A DNA stretch of 64,000 nt. Origin: Numida meleagris. Lineage: Eukaryota > Chordata > Aves > Galliformes > Numididae. The position numbers were made by a program, and so were the translations under genes. How positions within the stretch are numbered: position 1 is the stretch's first letter; every line of letters begins with the position of its first letter. The stretch covers positions 14,426,183 through 14,490,182 of the forward strand of contig NC_034438.1 in the NCBI RefSeq assembly GCF_002078875.1, in the 5' to 3' direction. Below are positions 24,101-37,356 of the stretch, in pieces. The notes below the pieces were generated by a model, which was not told where the DNA came from, ran no database searches, and saw only the letters and a list, made by a program, of their open reading frames with translations.

Positions 24101-24749
24101 TTCTTGCCACTGAACCACTGAATATCTGAGAGCACGTGAGACAATCAGCTTGCAATGGTGCTCTGAGAGAGCATCACCTCGTGGAGGGGGGGAAGAAGGG
24201 TTACAGGTGAGTTGCGCAGAGTTGTCAAGATTGATAATTGCATGTGCAGAAAATGACATTTAGATATGCAGGGAATTCTACAAAGGCATTGGTAAATTTT
24301 AAGCAACAGAAGAACTAGAATCTGAGTGAGGAACAAATTCCTTTGGTCTGGTTTTAAGAAGCAGTGTTCTGTACCAAATCAAGTCCAGTCTAGTCTAATA
24401 TTTTGCCTCTGACCTAGTAGTGGTTGCTTGGGGAAAAGAAAAAGAATATGTAGTGAAACATTTCCATCAAAACAGAGGTGTATGTCTTCATATTTCATGG
24501 TCTTCCTTTGGTTTTGCTCTATTATTCTGTCCAGTTACTTTTCAAAGACAGTATTCAGCATTCTGTATATCCTCCTGTGGCAACATTGCTGGTGAGGTGG
24601 GAGATACAGTGAACTGTGGCATTCTATGGCAAAGATTTTCATGACAGTGACACCAAAGATCCTCCCGAGTAGACTGAAATCCACCCTTGAGCAAAAGGCC
24701 ATGAGAAAGCTCTCAGAACTTTTCCCATATAGGTAGAAGAGGTAGAAGA

Positions 24750-25226
24750 GACTTGGACCTGTTGGAATGTGTCTAGAGGAGGGCCACAAAAATTATCGAA
24801 GAGATGGAACACCTCTCCTACACAGACAGGCTGAGAGGGCTGGGACTTTTCTGCCTGGAGAAGAAAAGGCTCTGGGGAGACCTGATAGTAGCCTTTCAGT
24901 ACCTAAAGGGGTTGTAAGAAAGAAGGAGACAAACTCTTTAGCAGAGTCTGTTGTGACAAGGGGAAATGGTTTCAAACTAAAAGAGGAGAGGTTTAGACTG
25001 GGTATAAGAAAGAAGTTTTTTTTCTGTAAGGATGAGGCACTGGCACCGGTTGCCCAGAGAAGTGGTGGATGCCTCATCCTTGGAGACATTCAAGATCAGG
25101 CTGGACAAGGCTCTGAGCACCTGACTGAGCTGTAGGTGTCCCTGTTCAATGCAGGGGAGTTGGACCAGACGATCATGAAAAGTCCCTTCCAATACAAATG
25201 AGTCTATGATTCTACAATTCTATGAC
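24750..25226 (+). mobile_element. CR1 LINE fragment with 3' end
   Basis: Plus strand, about 475 bp, 5'-truncated. It starts at the degraded acttggacctgttgga... block, then 'gtctagaggagggccacaaa' (24771-24790), 'ggctgagagggctgggactt' (24829-24848), the aggggaaatggtttcaaact block (24959-24978), 'ggttgcccagagaagtggtg' (25048-25067), and the terminal gttggaccagacgatcat to ttctacaattctatgac. The open frame 24767-25135 (122 codons) is the shifted ORF2 C-terminus. Same 3' type as the 6935-7190 fragment (gagc...cctgac...agctgtaggtgtccctg). Confidence 0.95.
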
Positions 25227-26199
25227 TATATTTACACTGTGGAAACTGCCTTCTCTTGTTTTGAACCTGTCACCTACGGGGTGGGGGGGAGGCGCTCCTA
25301 CTAGAGGTTGGGAGAGGATTCATCTCACTACCTTGCTCATGACATCTACCATATTCTCCATAAATATCCACACCAGAAGGTGGTTGAGATGCCTAAATAT
25401 TTTCTATCAAGGTAGGCTGTTACAATTAGAAGTAACCTGTGGCTAGTACCTTGACAGAACTTTGTGAAAAATTAAGTCAAAATATGCCATTAAAATGTAA
25501 CCAGCCTGTTTTTTCTTCCTATATGTTGTGCTGGCTGTGCTTTTGGTATCTTTTCATCATATCTCTGAATTGATGCATGTAACAGTTAATCCTTTCTGAG
25601 ACACAGTGACCAGAACTGAATGCATTTTTCCATGGGAAAACACTTCATTACTTTATATGCAACATTATATTATTTTTAGAAACAGAAATGCAGCAGTTTT
25701 TTTATATCTAACTTCATCTTACAGTTTTTTTCCGGAGTGGACAGCTTTTATTGCTTGCAGATCTGAAAGGAGAGCTTCTCAGAAATAGAGGTGGTGGTCC
25801 ATTAACATTGCTTACCTAAAAGAAGTTCATTGCTAGAACCCTCCAGACATTATTCTCTTCACTTGAATCTATCTGCATTTCCACTCTTCTGCACAGCTGG
25901 GCAGTATATTGCTTGGGCTTGATTTAGATGGCCAAAGGTGGTCTTTACCATCTGTTCTTCATTTAGCTCTTTTGACCTTGGTATCTGAGCAGCTGGCTTT
26001 CTCTTTACTCTCCTTTTAGCTTTTCTCTTTTTTCTTTCCTCTTTTCATCTAATGTTGTCAGTAATTTTTCTTTTTCTTTTTGTGGACTGTGTTAGAACCA
26101 TCAAGAGTTCTTTGCTTACTGTGGCTCTTAATCACTGGGGAAGAGAATGATTCTGTTTATAATAAAATTAACCAGCAATATATATAAGGAAAGGAACAG

Positions 26200-26219
26200 G
26201 ATTTCAAATATTTGAAATC
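26200..26219. repeat. 20-bp perfect palindrome
   Basis: gatttcaaatatttgaaatc reads identically on both strands, with no spacer. It may be chance or a binding site for a dimeric factor. Nothing nearby settles the question. Confidence 0.9.
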
Positions 26220-28823
26220 TAAGGAAGTGGAAATCATTTACACCTGCTTTAGGGACTGAGGATCTTGCTTAATTGTTGACTGAAGTATGATATTTATAAA
26301 AATATATAAAAAGTGGGAATTGCTTGAGTTTTCACAATGACAAACAATCAAATGGTATCAAAAAGATGTAGCCTGATCCTGCAGACTTTCCTTCTCCAAA
26401 AATTATCTCATGTGAGTAGGAATTTTGACTGTGTTATTCCTTTTGGTACCTAGGAAGCCAAAGAGATGGTAGAACACAACTCAGGCTCCCAGAGCTCGTG
26501 TTATGCTGCACCAAGTGGAGCTCTTAAATACTGTGGTATCAGCAGCATTGGTTTCTTCATTCACAAACTCAAAATATTCAGACCCTTGCTCCATTCTTCC
26601 AACATCAGTGAACCACAGAGCCACCACCACAACCAATAATATATAACAACTAAAAATAAAAAAACACAAAAAATAGTTGTGAAGCAAGACCAAGGACACA
26701 CCTCTGTCATCATCATTTCCAATTACTTGGCTTTTAGGAGTTTCCAGCTACCATCTCAGTGTTGGTTCTAATTGCTGTTCTGATGTGCCCAACACTGACC
26801 TGGTGCAAGATGAGAAGTCTTGGTGCCCAGTACAACGGCCTGCATCCCATTGTCAACGATAATAATCCAAAAACTATTAGGTGTTTCAACACTTAGCATT
26901 GTGCGCCTGTGTTTTGTTCTGGATCTAGCATTTTCACTCATATCTGACTGTAAGTTAAACTATTTCCAGCAGAGGGTGATGGTACATTTATGCTCAGACA
27001 GCTGATTACAATGCCTTGTGAACAGGGCTAATTTGGGACAGAAGAGGATGTGAACATGCATGGATTACGTTTACACATTGAAGTTACAGGTCTGAACAAT
27101 TTCACTGCAAAATTAACACTGTTTAACCTCATGGTAATTAATTGCTGGTCCAAACAATAAACAAGCAGATCCACAAACACCAGAACGAAGGAAATGTAGT
27201 TTCCAGTGGTGTTTCTTCATTGATTGATTACTTAGCTAAATTATAGTAAGATTGTGCGTTGTACTTGAATTTACCTATTGCTTCCAGAAGGAAAGCACTC
27301 AGCTGTCTTGATATTGCTGTTTTTATCGGGAACAGTAGATCTATAAAATCAAAAGTTGTTATGTTTGAATATGTATCTACCTATCTCTCTGCAGTGCTAC
27401 TAGGAGCTTAATTAATCTTGTGACCTCTTTGCTTCCAGCAGCTTCAGTTTGAAGTGGCCAAGAGTTTCAAAGATGATCTCGCCAGGAAGGGAACTGGAAT
27501 AACACACAGAATGACCGCGTAAGTCTTGTTTCCACAGGAGTCCAAGCTATAGAAAAATAAATATACCTAGATGTTATGGGCATTTTGGCATCATTATCAC
27601 CAGCTCTCAGTACATTAGTTAACAAGTACCATAGTATAGACAAAAATACTGCAGAGTTCAACTGAATCTCACTCTGGCACAGATTGGAAAATGAAAAATC
27701 ACAAAAAAATACGCTCATCAATATAAACAAAACAAACAAAAACCAAAAGAACCAGAAATGAAAAAAGACCAGTCCTTTGTATCTTCTTTTCATTGTACTG
27801 AGGGTATTTATTTCATTGCTATTTGGTGTCATTCATTAATTCCAGTGATTTAATTATTAAAGCAATATCCATAAATGACCCCAGATATGTTTAACGTAAT
27901 TACATATTTTGTAGATCTGTAATTGATCTAGACTCCTGTGTGTTTCAAAGTCAATAACTGTAAGAAAAAAAGGGCTCAAATCTTCAGTATCCCCTCAGAG
28001 AAAAATACATTTCATATAATGTACCTTAAATGAGAAAAAGACAAATGTCATAACAATCCTCCAAGCAACCTATTTCTGTATGTCTTTTAAGAACTGGAAA
28101 CTTGTTGAAACTTTCATTTTTACTTTTTTTCCACACTGTTTCTTTACTTTCTGATGATTTTATTTTAATGCCACATCTAGGTTTTCAAGTAGGTGTACAT
28201 CTGACAACTAATGCTTAAAGTACATGTAGAGAAATTTTCTTTTGTGCACTGTGTTTAGATGCAAAATTCTTTCAGAATTCCTAGGTAAAGAACATTGAGT
28301 TCTGAAATGGTAATTCCTTTCAGAAAAGTACTTATTATCTGCTGTTGGAAAGGAAGTTGAATACCAGATCCAAAATAAACTGCATTTGGGGAGGAATCTG
28401 TAATTGTAGTATGATGTTAATTTGGCTGCATAATGAAATATTCATGGCCTTCTGTAACATATAAACAACAACAGCAGTCACTGACATTTTTACACACGCA
28501 CTCACAAGAAGCGAAGAAAAGAGGATGTTGAACTATAACTTTTACAGCAGTAAAATCATCGGCTGAATGCTTCTGTCCATCAGAAGCCACACTTGCAAAG
28601 AAGTTGCTGGGAGGAATTATAGCAGCAGATGCTGTTGTTTCTTTGCACTCTTTTGGGCTACTAACAAGCGCATGGCAGATATTGTAACCTTGATGCTTCT
28701 AATGGAATACGTTTGCATAATATATTATTTTATATTATTATGTCCACTTAATCACTCCCTTTTCTTTTAATTGAGGAATTCCTGGAGGTTCACAGTATCT
28801 TTGTGGAAATATTGTCTTGCTTC

Positions 28824-28843
28824 TTGTTGTTGTTGTTGTTTTG
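28824..28843. repeat. (TTG)n microsatellite
   Basis: About six TTG units in a row. A simple repeat. Confidence 0.85.
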
Positions 28844-31800
28844 TAATTTTAGAGCAAACGCATCTCATTAATTTTGGGGCCAGGTCTGAACATAGATAAC
28901 CCTATGCTTTCATTTAAGCCATGCAGCTGTAGGGCTGATTTACATATACATATTCAATTGTTTAATATAATTAAATTAACTTTCAATTTGTCAAAATGAA
29001 AATTATTGTTCGAAGTAGCTGAATCTGTCATAAACCTGATGAGACTGTGATCAGAGGACCAGAATATGCCTTAGAATCCCATGTTCCCAGGTGAACTGCA
29101 TGGGAAACACAATCTGACTGGCACAGAGTGAGTTAAGGTGTTCTCCTCGAGGATGCAGGAGTGGGGCAAAAGAAAGTATACTAACAATGGAAAGCAGAAC
29201 AACTTTTTATCCTGTTAGCAGGTTATTCTGCCAGGTAAAGTCCCTTCCACAATTTCAGTATTTCTATTTCACAGATATTTAATTGCAAGTTATTCCAACA
29301 TATCTCTTTTAGATCATAGGAACATTTTTGCTTTCTTGAATGACTGTATTCTGATTAATTCAAAGAAAAAATGATTCCCAAGAAACCATCTGATTAAGTG
29401 GTAATTATATAAAATGAAAATTGACCGTCTTTGTTGCAACCTATGTTTTACTGATTGTACTTGTTTTTACAGAAAATTCCTAGACTTGGGAGGGAGATAG
29501 TGCATAACTTCTTGTACCAAAGCAGGTTCTTGTTTCGTACATTTAGGCAGTGTTGCTTTTATGCACTAGCAGGCTAGATTATTATTTTATGAAATACTTA
29601 AGCAAAAATAAAGTACGTAAGTTTACTAAAACTGTTTCAATGAAGGGCTGCTCAATTTACAACAAAATCAAAAGCAGTTGTTTTTCTAGATTCACCGAAG
29701 AATTTTTAGTGCACAAGCCTACTACCAGGGAAATTTAGTGAAACAATGTATATATATTTTTTGGTTTAAGTTCCTTTAGTCTCTATTTTCAGAATGCTGG
29801 AAAATGTTCCAAGGACTTTGAGGTTGGCATCTTGGTTGTCTTTGCAGTCAAGTTGATCAAGAAATGTCAGTCTTCATCATAAATGTATGCATCCATATTG
29901 TTGCTGGTATCTGTGACTAAGAACTTGCACCAAGGTCATAAAAAGGGCTGAACAGGACATAGCCCCCAAACTTACTCAGTGCTAGGTTGTCCAGGTCCTG
30001 CCTCTCCCATCTCCTGCAGGAGACATGCCAAAGATTACTTCCAGCTCTCAGCTCTTGCAGAGTTGCTTGTGAATTCTCTGATAATCATGCTGCCTGCTAG
30101 ATAGGACCATAAGTCATGCAGCTATTTTTAAAAACAAACTGAATTCAAGACAGTTTTGTTAACATTTTCTTTTTATTATTGTTGTCTTTACCTTAGAGAA
30201 TATGGAAAGTTATAAGCATAATGCTGTTCATTGTTGAGTAATAGCGAAAGAATGCCATCCCAGCAATATGAACACACCTTTAAGCAGTAACTGAGAGATG
30301 GTATCTGGCACTTTCTTACCGGTTGTTCTATGTTTAATGTGTCTAGCACTTACCTGGACTTTTTTGCTTACTTTAGCTGTGTGTGCTGTGTGCGCTAAAG
30401 CTTTACAGTGAATCTTTTCATGGGTGTCAGTCATCCTGTTGTCTTAGTATGTAGCTATTTGTCTATTTCTCTACTCCCTCTTTTATTTTATCTGCAAAAC
30501 TGTATAAATCAATTAGTTTCAGGCCTACCTGTGATTAAGTATGTGTGGTTGTGTGTTGAAACTACTGGGCCATCCTTCCTATTCTAGAAATATTTTTGGT
30601 GCACAATCAGTCACAGTTGTGTTTGATTTAGTTTCCCCTGTAAAAAGAAAGGTAAAGAGCAAAGCATTCTGGGCTTATAATCTTGTTTTTTTGTTGTGCA
30701 TGTTTTCTGTGCTAAGACTGAATTTTGTAAAGTAAGTGGAAAATACCAGAAGCCTGTCTGCCCATGCACTCACATTTAAACTTCTTAAAATAAATGATTG
30801 TTATGAAAAATAATGTTGAAAGTAGCGTACATAGTGCATCTGGAGTTTACTAAACTTTTCAGAATAAACGAAGCAATTATAATAAAATAATAATCAGGGA
30901 GTAAATGATTCTAGGACTGATTTAAACGTGCAGGAGTAGTGGAGAAGAATGTACTTTTGCACCTGAATTTTTTGTCTGCTGCTGTTCTGCAACTTCAAAA
31001 CTATTTTTACAGGTTGTGAGCAACTTCTGATAGAAGTATGAACTTGGTAAATTAATTTAAATGCATAAAGCACATTTGTACGTACTTGACAACTGTCACT
31101 TTTCACTCAGAATTCTAAGTCTTTCTGAATATTTTTTTCTAATTTACATAGTGCAACAGACATGATTTGTGATTGAAGAGGTATAAAGGTATATACCTGA
31201 GCTGACTTTAAATTGCTTAGCCATGGTACCTAAGCAACATAAGCATGACAGCATGGAGTTTAGCAGGGCTGCAGAATTCAGCTGGGAGGTAAGACAAACA
31301 CCCATGCCACTAGTTTTCATGAAGCTGCAGCCAGCCATCAAAAGCTCCAACAGCATTTGAACTAGCTAATTTAAAGCAAACAAAGTATGTCCGTAGTGGG
31401 CTGCACTATAACCTCTTCAATGCTGGAAGGTGACCAAAGTGACTTTTTATTTTGCAGGAGCAGTGGATATGATGAGTCAGCAGTAGCAATGTGCTCTGAA
31501 TTCCACTTGGAAAAGCTGTTGTCTTGTAAGATGCATTTTGGGGAATAGACATTTTTTATATTTGATCTTGGGGCAGGGGGATACCGTTATCCATCTTGGG
31601 GTCCTGTCTGACTCTGCTGAAGGTTGCTGATGTGAGTAGTTCGTATGGATGCATGTTATTCATGCCTGTTTACTCAAATTGTGTAACAGCCCATATTCTT
31701 AACCTTCTATTCTGCTTACACAGTCAGCTCTATATATTTTTCATTGAAACATAATAGAGAGGGAAAGGACAATAGGACTGGTGAATGCCTTGGATAATGC

Positions 31801-32232
31801 TGCCTGAATGAGTAATCTAATTGCTTGCTGTCTGAGACCAGTCCCATGTTCAGTTTAGGAACCTTTACTTTTTATGCCTAGCAGTCAGCACAACTAGGTT
31901 ACAGAAAGAAGGGTACATGGTAAGTGGATCTCAAAAAAGAGAGACTCTCAGAAAGTAGAATTAAGGCAGTTCATTAAGTGAAATATGACTTGCAAGAAGC
32001 TGATTTAAATGTCTGCAAAGAGGAGCAAAGAAGATGGGAATAGCTGTGCTCTCAGTGTGAGCTAGCTGTAATGCCCCCAGTCTTACTTAAAGGTCTCTGT
32101 TACTATAGTTTATGAGTGGTGAGATGAAGGCTATGTTGAGATGAGGATGTTATTGTGACTTACTAAATATTTTGTAAAGTAGTATATAGTTTCTTTAAAT
32201 ATCTTAAACTTGTCTAAAACTTAAGTACCATT

Positions 32233-32283
32233 CTTAAGCTTAGTTCTATAAGCTTAAGATTAGCTTAAGCTAAGTTCTATAAG
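32233..32283 (+). repeat. Dispersed 20-bp duplication rich in CTTAAG
   Basis: cttaagcttagttctataag at 32233-32252 recurs at 32264-32283 with one mismatch. Another gcttaag lies between the two copies, and a further one follows at about 32299. The unit is itself partly self-complementary, so it can form small hairpins. Confidence 0.85.
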
Positions 32284-32845
32284 GAATATTAAGGCAGTGC
32301 TTAAGTGCAAGGTTAGAGTTTTGTCTCTCCTTGTTGGGCTGCAAGCATATACATTCAAACCAAGTCTCCAGTCCTGGTAAGTGATGTCCTATCAGACTGG
32401 AAATCATCAGGAAGGTGCTGTTCCACTTCTTGTGCTCTCCTTATGTAGAAGCAGAAGCAGTACCTCTGAACAACAAAACCAAGTCCTCATCCCAATGGCA
32501 GAGGACTGCCTGAATGAAAGAAATTTTAACCATCTGCAGAAAGGACAAAGAAGGATTTTGGTTACATTTGTTCAGCTAATCACTTGATTTCAGAAGCAGA
32601 AACATATGTCTTGTTTTGATTGCTTTTACATTTTCTTAGTCAGTACATTTCTCAACTTTGACATGTGTTTCCTGCTGTGTCTGCCATAGCAACCAAGCAA
32701 GCTCAAGTCCCTGAGCACAAAATCCTGAGTCTTGTTTACCTCCTTTTAACTCCTTAACCCTTTAACAATGGAGTTATTTTAACAACCATAATTCTGTACA
32801 GCTCCATGGCCATCGTATTTGCCATAAAATATCTGTTTTTCAAGA

Positions 32846-32915
32846 AACATAGGATAGGAAGGGAATTTCTAGGTCATCGAGTTCACTCCCTGCTACTGCA
32901 GGCAGCCTGGATCCC
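32846..32915 (-). mobile_element. Possible decayed CR1 3' end
   Basis: The order aggataggaagggaatttct, aggtcatcgagttcactccc, tgctactgcaggcagcc resembles the reversed CR1 terminal block (reversed ttctatg tail, gggacc, ggtcatctagtccaactcccctgc, caggcaacc), but with many differences. It is short and old if real. A chance resemblance is possible. Confidence 0.4.
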
Positions 32916-33903
32916 TTTCAGAAACTGATCAAAAAGTATCTCAGCATTTGAGCTGTTGGCTTCACAATTGCCTTTCCGTTAGGAATTTAATTCAGTTTAA
33001 GGTAAAATATTCATTTTCTTTTTGGATCATACTCAGAATACCTTTATTTTGCACTACTTGGCATCAGAGAAAGACTTGTTCTCTTCCATGTTTATGGCTG
33101 AGGTATCCCCTGTTTGTTTTAATTTTCTCTGCTAGATTTTGCTCATGTTGACTGCCAGCAATTCTCACTTTCCCTTGAACCTCCTTGTCTCCAGGATGTG
33201 AATCAATGTCTCTTCTCGTTCCTTTTCTTCTATTTCTTTACTTTTCTTATTAGTTTGGAAGTGAGTATCCATCTAGCTTGGTCTGTAATTCTTTCCCTGA
33301 AAAATCTTTCTCTCTTGATTTTCTTTCTTTTTAATTAAAAGTGGAAGTACTTATAAGAAAATATATTGCATCATTTATATGATATAGAATGTAGACTCAC
33401 TGCATACCTTTTCAGCATCTAAGAGCAGGTAATGTCTCAAACTAACATACATGCTCGTCGGTATTTACTATATTGTTTTGTAAGTCTAGGCTCATTTTAT
33501 GTCCATACTAATATAAACTCCACAGTGGAGATAAAATAGCTGCTGAGGATGACTTAGACTCAAGGAATCAAGTCAGATTATTGTTGAAAAATTCATTTTG
33601 AAAATATAAAAAATTAATAGTAGAAAATATATGGAGTTCTGGCTTCAGGATTTATCTCTTAATCTGCAATGAAAAAACAATTGCCTGCCCATCCAGGAAA
33701 ATAAGCCAGAGTGAAGTTCCCCTCTGACAGCTGTCTTGCATTTTGAAACAAGGGCTGATAAAGAAAGCATCTTCCACAGGAGCGCTGCTCCTTGTTCCTT
33801 ACAGGTAGGCGAGGTGGTTCCTGTGGCTTTCAGCCTACAAGAAAATAAGTGGCTTAATTCTACTCCCAAATTATTGCAGAAAAGATTGTATGAAGCTGAG
33901 TGT
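32916..33903. other. Unassigned DNA
   Basis: About 1 kb of T-rich sequence without a recognised exon or repeat. Confidence 0.55.
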
Positions 33904-34020
33904 TGTTGGATGGGGCCCTAGGCAACCTGATCTAATGGATGGCAACCCTGCACATGGAATAGGTTTGGAAATTGATGATTTTTAAGATCCCTTCCACCCC
34001 AAGCCATTCTATGATTCTAA
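33904..34020 (+). mobile_element. CR1 3' terminus, short fragment
   Basis: The blocks ttggatggggccctaggcaa, cctgatctaatggatggcaa, ccctgcacatggaatagg and tttttaagatcccttccacc, ending 'aagccattctatgattctaa', match the last 115 bp or so of a CR1 (gctggatggggc to the ATTCTATG tail). Plus strand, extreme 5' truncation. Confidence 0.92.
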
Positions 34021-34115
34021 TCTGTGAGGTAGAACATTTCATTGGGAATGACATCAGCTTGTGGTTGTTAAGATGAATCCATTGTTGCAAAACAGGGTTT
34101 GTATGCTTGTTTGAT

Positions 34116-34188
34116 TTTTGTTTTGTTCCAGTTCTTTTGTTTTGTTGTTGGTTTCTGTTGTTGCTGTTGTTTGTTTTCTTTTTTCAGT
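34116..34188. repeat. TTG / TTTTG-rich low-complexity tract
   Basis: Irregular TTTTG, TTG and CTG units over about 70 bases. A simple-repeat relic. Confidence 0.8.
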
Positions 34189-35110
34189 ATTGCACTTAGC
34201 TAGGAATCATAGTGCACTGGAGTAGGAGCTCCAAGCCAATTACATTGAAACTGCATGTTTTTCATTGAAAGATTTCATAACAAATTTCTTCAAACACGTA
34301 ACCTGTATTTAAGTAGCTAATGTAAGCAGAAGGGTTGGAAATGTTTTTGTTGTTCAAAGGCAGTCCCACCTGATTTCAGTAAGAGAAGTCTAATTTGACA
34401 AGTGTCCCTGCATAACCTCACCATACCTGGCAGGTTTCCACCAAGATCCTCAAAAGCAATCCCAGTGCCAAGAAGATTTGGCACCAAGGAAATAGATTAA
34501 ATGTGTAAAAACTGGGATGCTTACACTTCTCTCTTTGCTTCCTCGATTCCTTTCGTACTTTCTCTTTGTGAGATCTGAAATTCAAATTATACATCTTTTT
34601 TTTCCATGTACAGTGGGTAGACTCCAATAATCAGAGTATGACAGTTGCTCCTCCACTTTAGCCTTACTGTTTCAGCAACATTAACCTTGAGAATGGGTAT
34701 AATCAAACCAAACCCTAAAATTTTTATTCAGAAAAAAATTGTCTGTTGATTTCTGTAGCTTTTCTCACATACGGGACTGAAGTGTTCAAGACCTGAGAGT
34801 TTAGCCATTATTCAGTTACATAATTCTGTTTTATAAGTGCTACATGTATGTTTAATGTATCCCTTGGTACATTGCATAAGAGGACTGCAAAGGGAAGCTG
34901 GCTCTCACTAAGTGATCCTGCTGCCTGAGTGGCTGCATCCGAGCAAATTCTGAAAGTATAGCACTTTTCTCCCAGTTTCAGAGTTTTTGCTCTGAATATC
35001 ACAGCAAGTTTTTCATACTTCAGAATATAAATATGTTCCCTAGCTCTCCGCAGTTACTGCCAAAAGTTTCAGAGGAATTTTCTCCATTAGCCTCTACTGT
35101 AGGTCTGTTT

Positions 35111-35130
35111 TTGTTGTTGTTGTTGTTGTT
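35111..35130. repeat. (TTG)n microsatellite
   Basis: Six consecutive TTG units inside a T-rich stretch. Confidence 0.85.
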
Positions 35131-37305
35131 TTTTAATGGCCTTTATGCTGCAGTTCATTTTGAGAAATGTCTTTACATTCATGTTCAAGAATCTGTAAGA
35201 CTTGTGTATTAAGGTGCAGACATTTACAAAGAAATAACAGCAGCATCCTCAGTATGTCAGTGGTGAAAATGATGTTTGGTTTCCTATTAGTAGGCTATGA
35301 ATCATGTGTAATCTTTCAGAATTTAATTCTCTTTGATAGGAGTAGGATGAGGGAAGGTGGGTGGTTTTGAAAAGAGAAAGTGTAAGTGCCTCATTTGATA
35401 GAATTTAAGGTCTGTGGTTTGAAATGCTTTCAGAAGAATTTGAAATAATTAAGAGTCTATGCTTTGTTCTATATTCTATAAAAATTTTCATACAAAAAGT
35501 GATTAGATTGTCTCAGCTACTGTGCAACATTCTAAATGAAGCTACACCAGCTGCATGCTCTCAGGCCTGACTTTTAACTTTGGATAAAGGGCATGTCACT
35601 CAGTTGTGTGGATCTGACTTGTCATTCATGTATGCCACATGCCCCTTACAAACAATTACCATGAATTGTATCTTCTGGAGAACTGTAATACACCATGGCC
35701 CAAGGAAATAAGAGGTTTTATTTCTTGAAGTTTGTTGTGAGCATGTGAGAGCTGTGAAGTGAGCCTTATTTCTCCAGGCAGGTAACTGAAATGTCAAATG
35801 ATAGAAAGTTGGGAGAGATCAGACTATTTTCTGTAATATCTCTTCCTGTACTGGAATAGCATTCATGCAAAATACAAAAAGGTAAAACGGAGATTACTTT
35901 GGACAAATAAAATTTTTCTAAATTTATTCTAGGTCCTGAATAACACTGTATTCCATTCCAAACCAATTGTTCTCAAAATGGGAGTTTATGTAGCCCATTG
36001 GCTGATGTCACAGCCCACAATATACATAAATCTACCTAGCTCTAATAATGCATCTGCACTGATGCAGAGTTTCTCTGCTGCTGTTTTCTTCCTTTAGCTG
36101 CTGCCAGTCATTCTTCATATTTTCAATGGCAATTGCAAGAAAATGTCATGTGCAAATGCATTGCTTTTTCAAGATTAAGTACTGCTTGCTAAATCTTTGA
36201 ATTCTTTTGTAAAAGAGATTTTCTATTGGTCTGTTCAACCACAGACTCATTCATTTTATCTTCCTGCATTGCAACCATGCACCTCACTAACTTTCACATG
36301 TTTATTTCTTCAATGTTCTTAAATTTCCTGTGGTATCCCAGAGACCTCTGACTTTGGTAGAATGTACGTTGATGGAGTGAATGACGGAAGTTTGTATAAA
36401 TGAATTTTGGCAGGTATCAGAAGTTTTAAGCAGTGACACTGGTAATTTTGAGACTTTCCTACGAACAAGAATACTACACTTGTCAGCAGCACAAGAAGTA
36501 GTCACAGATGCCTGAAAGTTCTGTGTTAATTCTAAGATGAGAACATTCCATGATCAACCTCTGATAATTTATTTTGGGAAACAACATTTATAAGCTGGAG
36601 CTCTTACTGAGACGAAATGATAGTGATACTGTATTAAAATTTGTTTTATGGCCCTACATCCAAGAGGTAGTATTTTATTGAGTAATGTATTACATAAAGT
36701 TTTCAATACTCACAATGTCTGAGAAACCATTGGTACTGACAATATTTTTCGGGACATATAATTTATCACTGATCTGAATATGTGCTTTCTGTCAACTTCA
36801 AAATGCAGCTGTTCTTGGAATAACAGCTACATGAAACATGTATGGCTATATAGTCATACCTTCAAATAATTTTCACAGCCATTTTAATCATTCTATTATA
36901 GGCAGTATTTTAAAGGAATTGTATTACTTATGACAGCGAGAGTTGTAGCTTATTTAATAAGCAGGCTGCCAAGTCTATTTTGAAACAATTTTAGTCAATG
37001 ATATCTTCCATGTTTCTTTGTTTGTTTGTTTATTTTCCAAATCAAAAGTAGGAAAGCAGAATATGTAGAAACTCAGATAAACACGCAGCATCATGCTGTT
37101 AGTTTGGAATTTGAAAGCGCTGGAACTTCTGATGGTAACATAACGTTGTGCAAAACATGTTTCTGTCCATTCCTCATTTAGTTACTTTAACAAATCTGTA
37201 CATTCTTCATTAGAGATTGTGTCTATGCCTCTATTTGTATATCCCTACATAATGTTTGTGGGGCTAAGTAGTTACCTTTTAAACACACACAAAAATGATA
37301 GAATT

Positions 37306-37356
37306 AAAAAAAAAAAAACCAAAAAACCCAAAAACAAACAAACAAACAAAAAAACA
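37306..37356. repeat. A-rich / (AAAC)n tract
   Basis: An A13 run, then AAACC and CAAA units. It could be an expanded A-tail, but no element body was recognised on either side. Confidence 0.85.

Larger units (their letters stand above)
17976..24749. other. Unassigned DNA
   Basis: About 6.8 kb with no exon or repeat family that I can support. It includes an A16 run (18159-18174), an A-rich stretch with AAAC units (18401-18432), a T18 run (21086-21103), a purine-rich patch (23503-23541) and a weak tRNA-like A-box/B-box pair at 23816-23886. The 108-codon open frame at 20729-21055 is lysine-rich, low in information and unrecognised. Confidence 0.6.
25227..32845. other. Unassigned DNA
   Basis: About 7.6 kb with no supported gene. 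It includes a 20-bp perfect palindrome (26200-26219), a (TTG)n tract (28824-28843), an AAAC-rich patch at 27727-27743, and a cluster of CTTAAG-containing short repeats at 32233-32305. Open frames, such as the 121-codon one on the minus strand at 27467-27832, are unrecognised and lie in biased sequence. Confidence 0.6.

Noticed and set aside
28810..28850. Trinucleotide tracts (TTG, AAC, CAG) at several places as functional repeats
   Set aside because: All are short, outside any coding frame, and ordinary for vertebrate intergenic DNA.
29230..29285. Possible CR1 tail (gtaaagtcccttccacaatt...)
   Set aside because: Only about ten bases match the CR1 terminal block; the rest does not follow the CR1 order.
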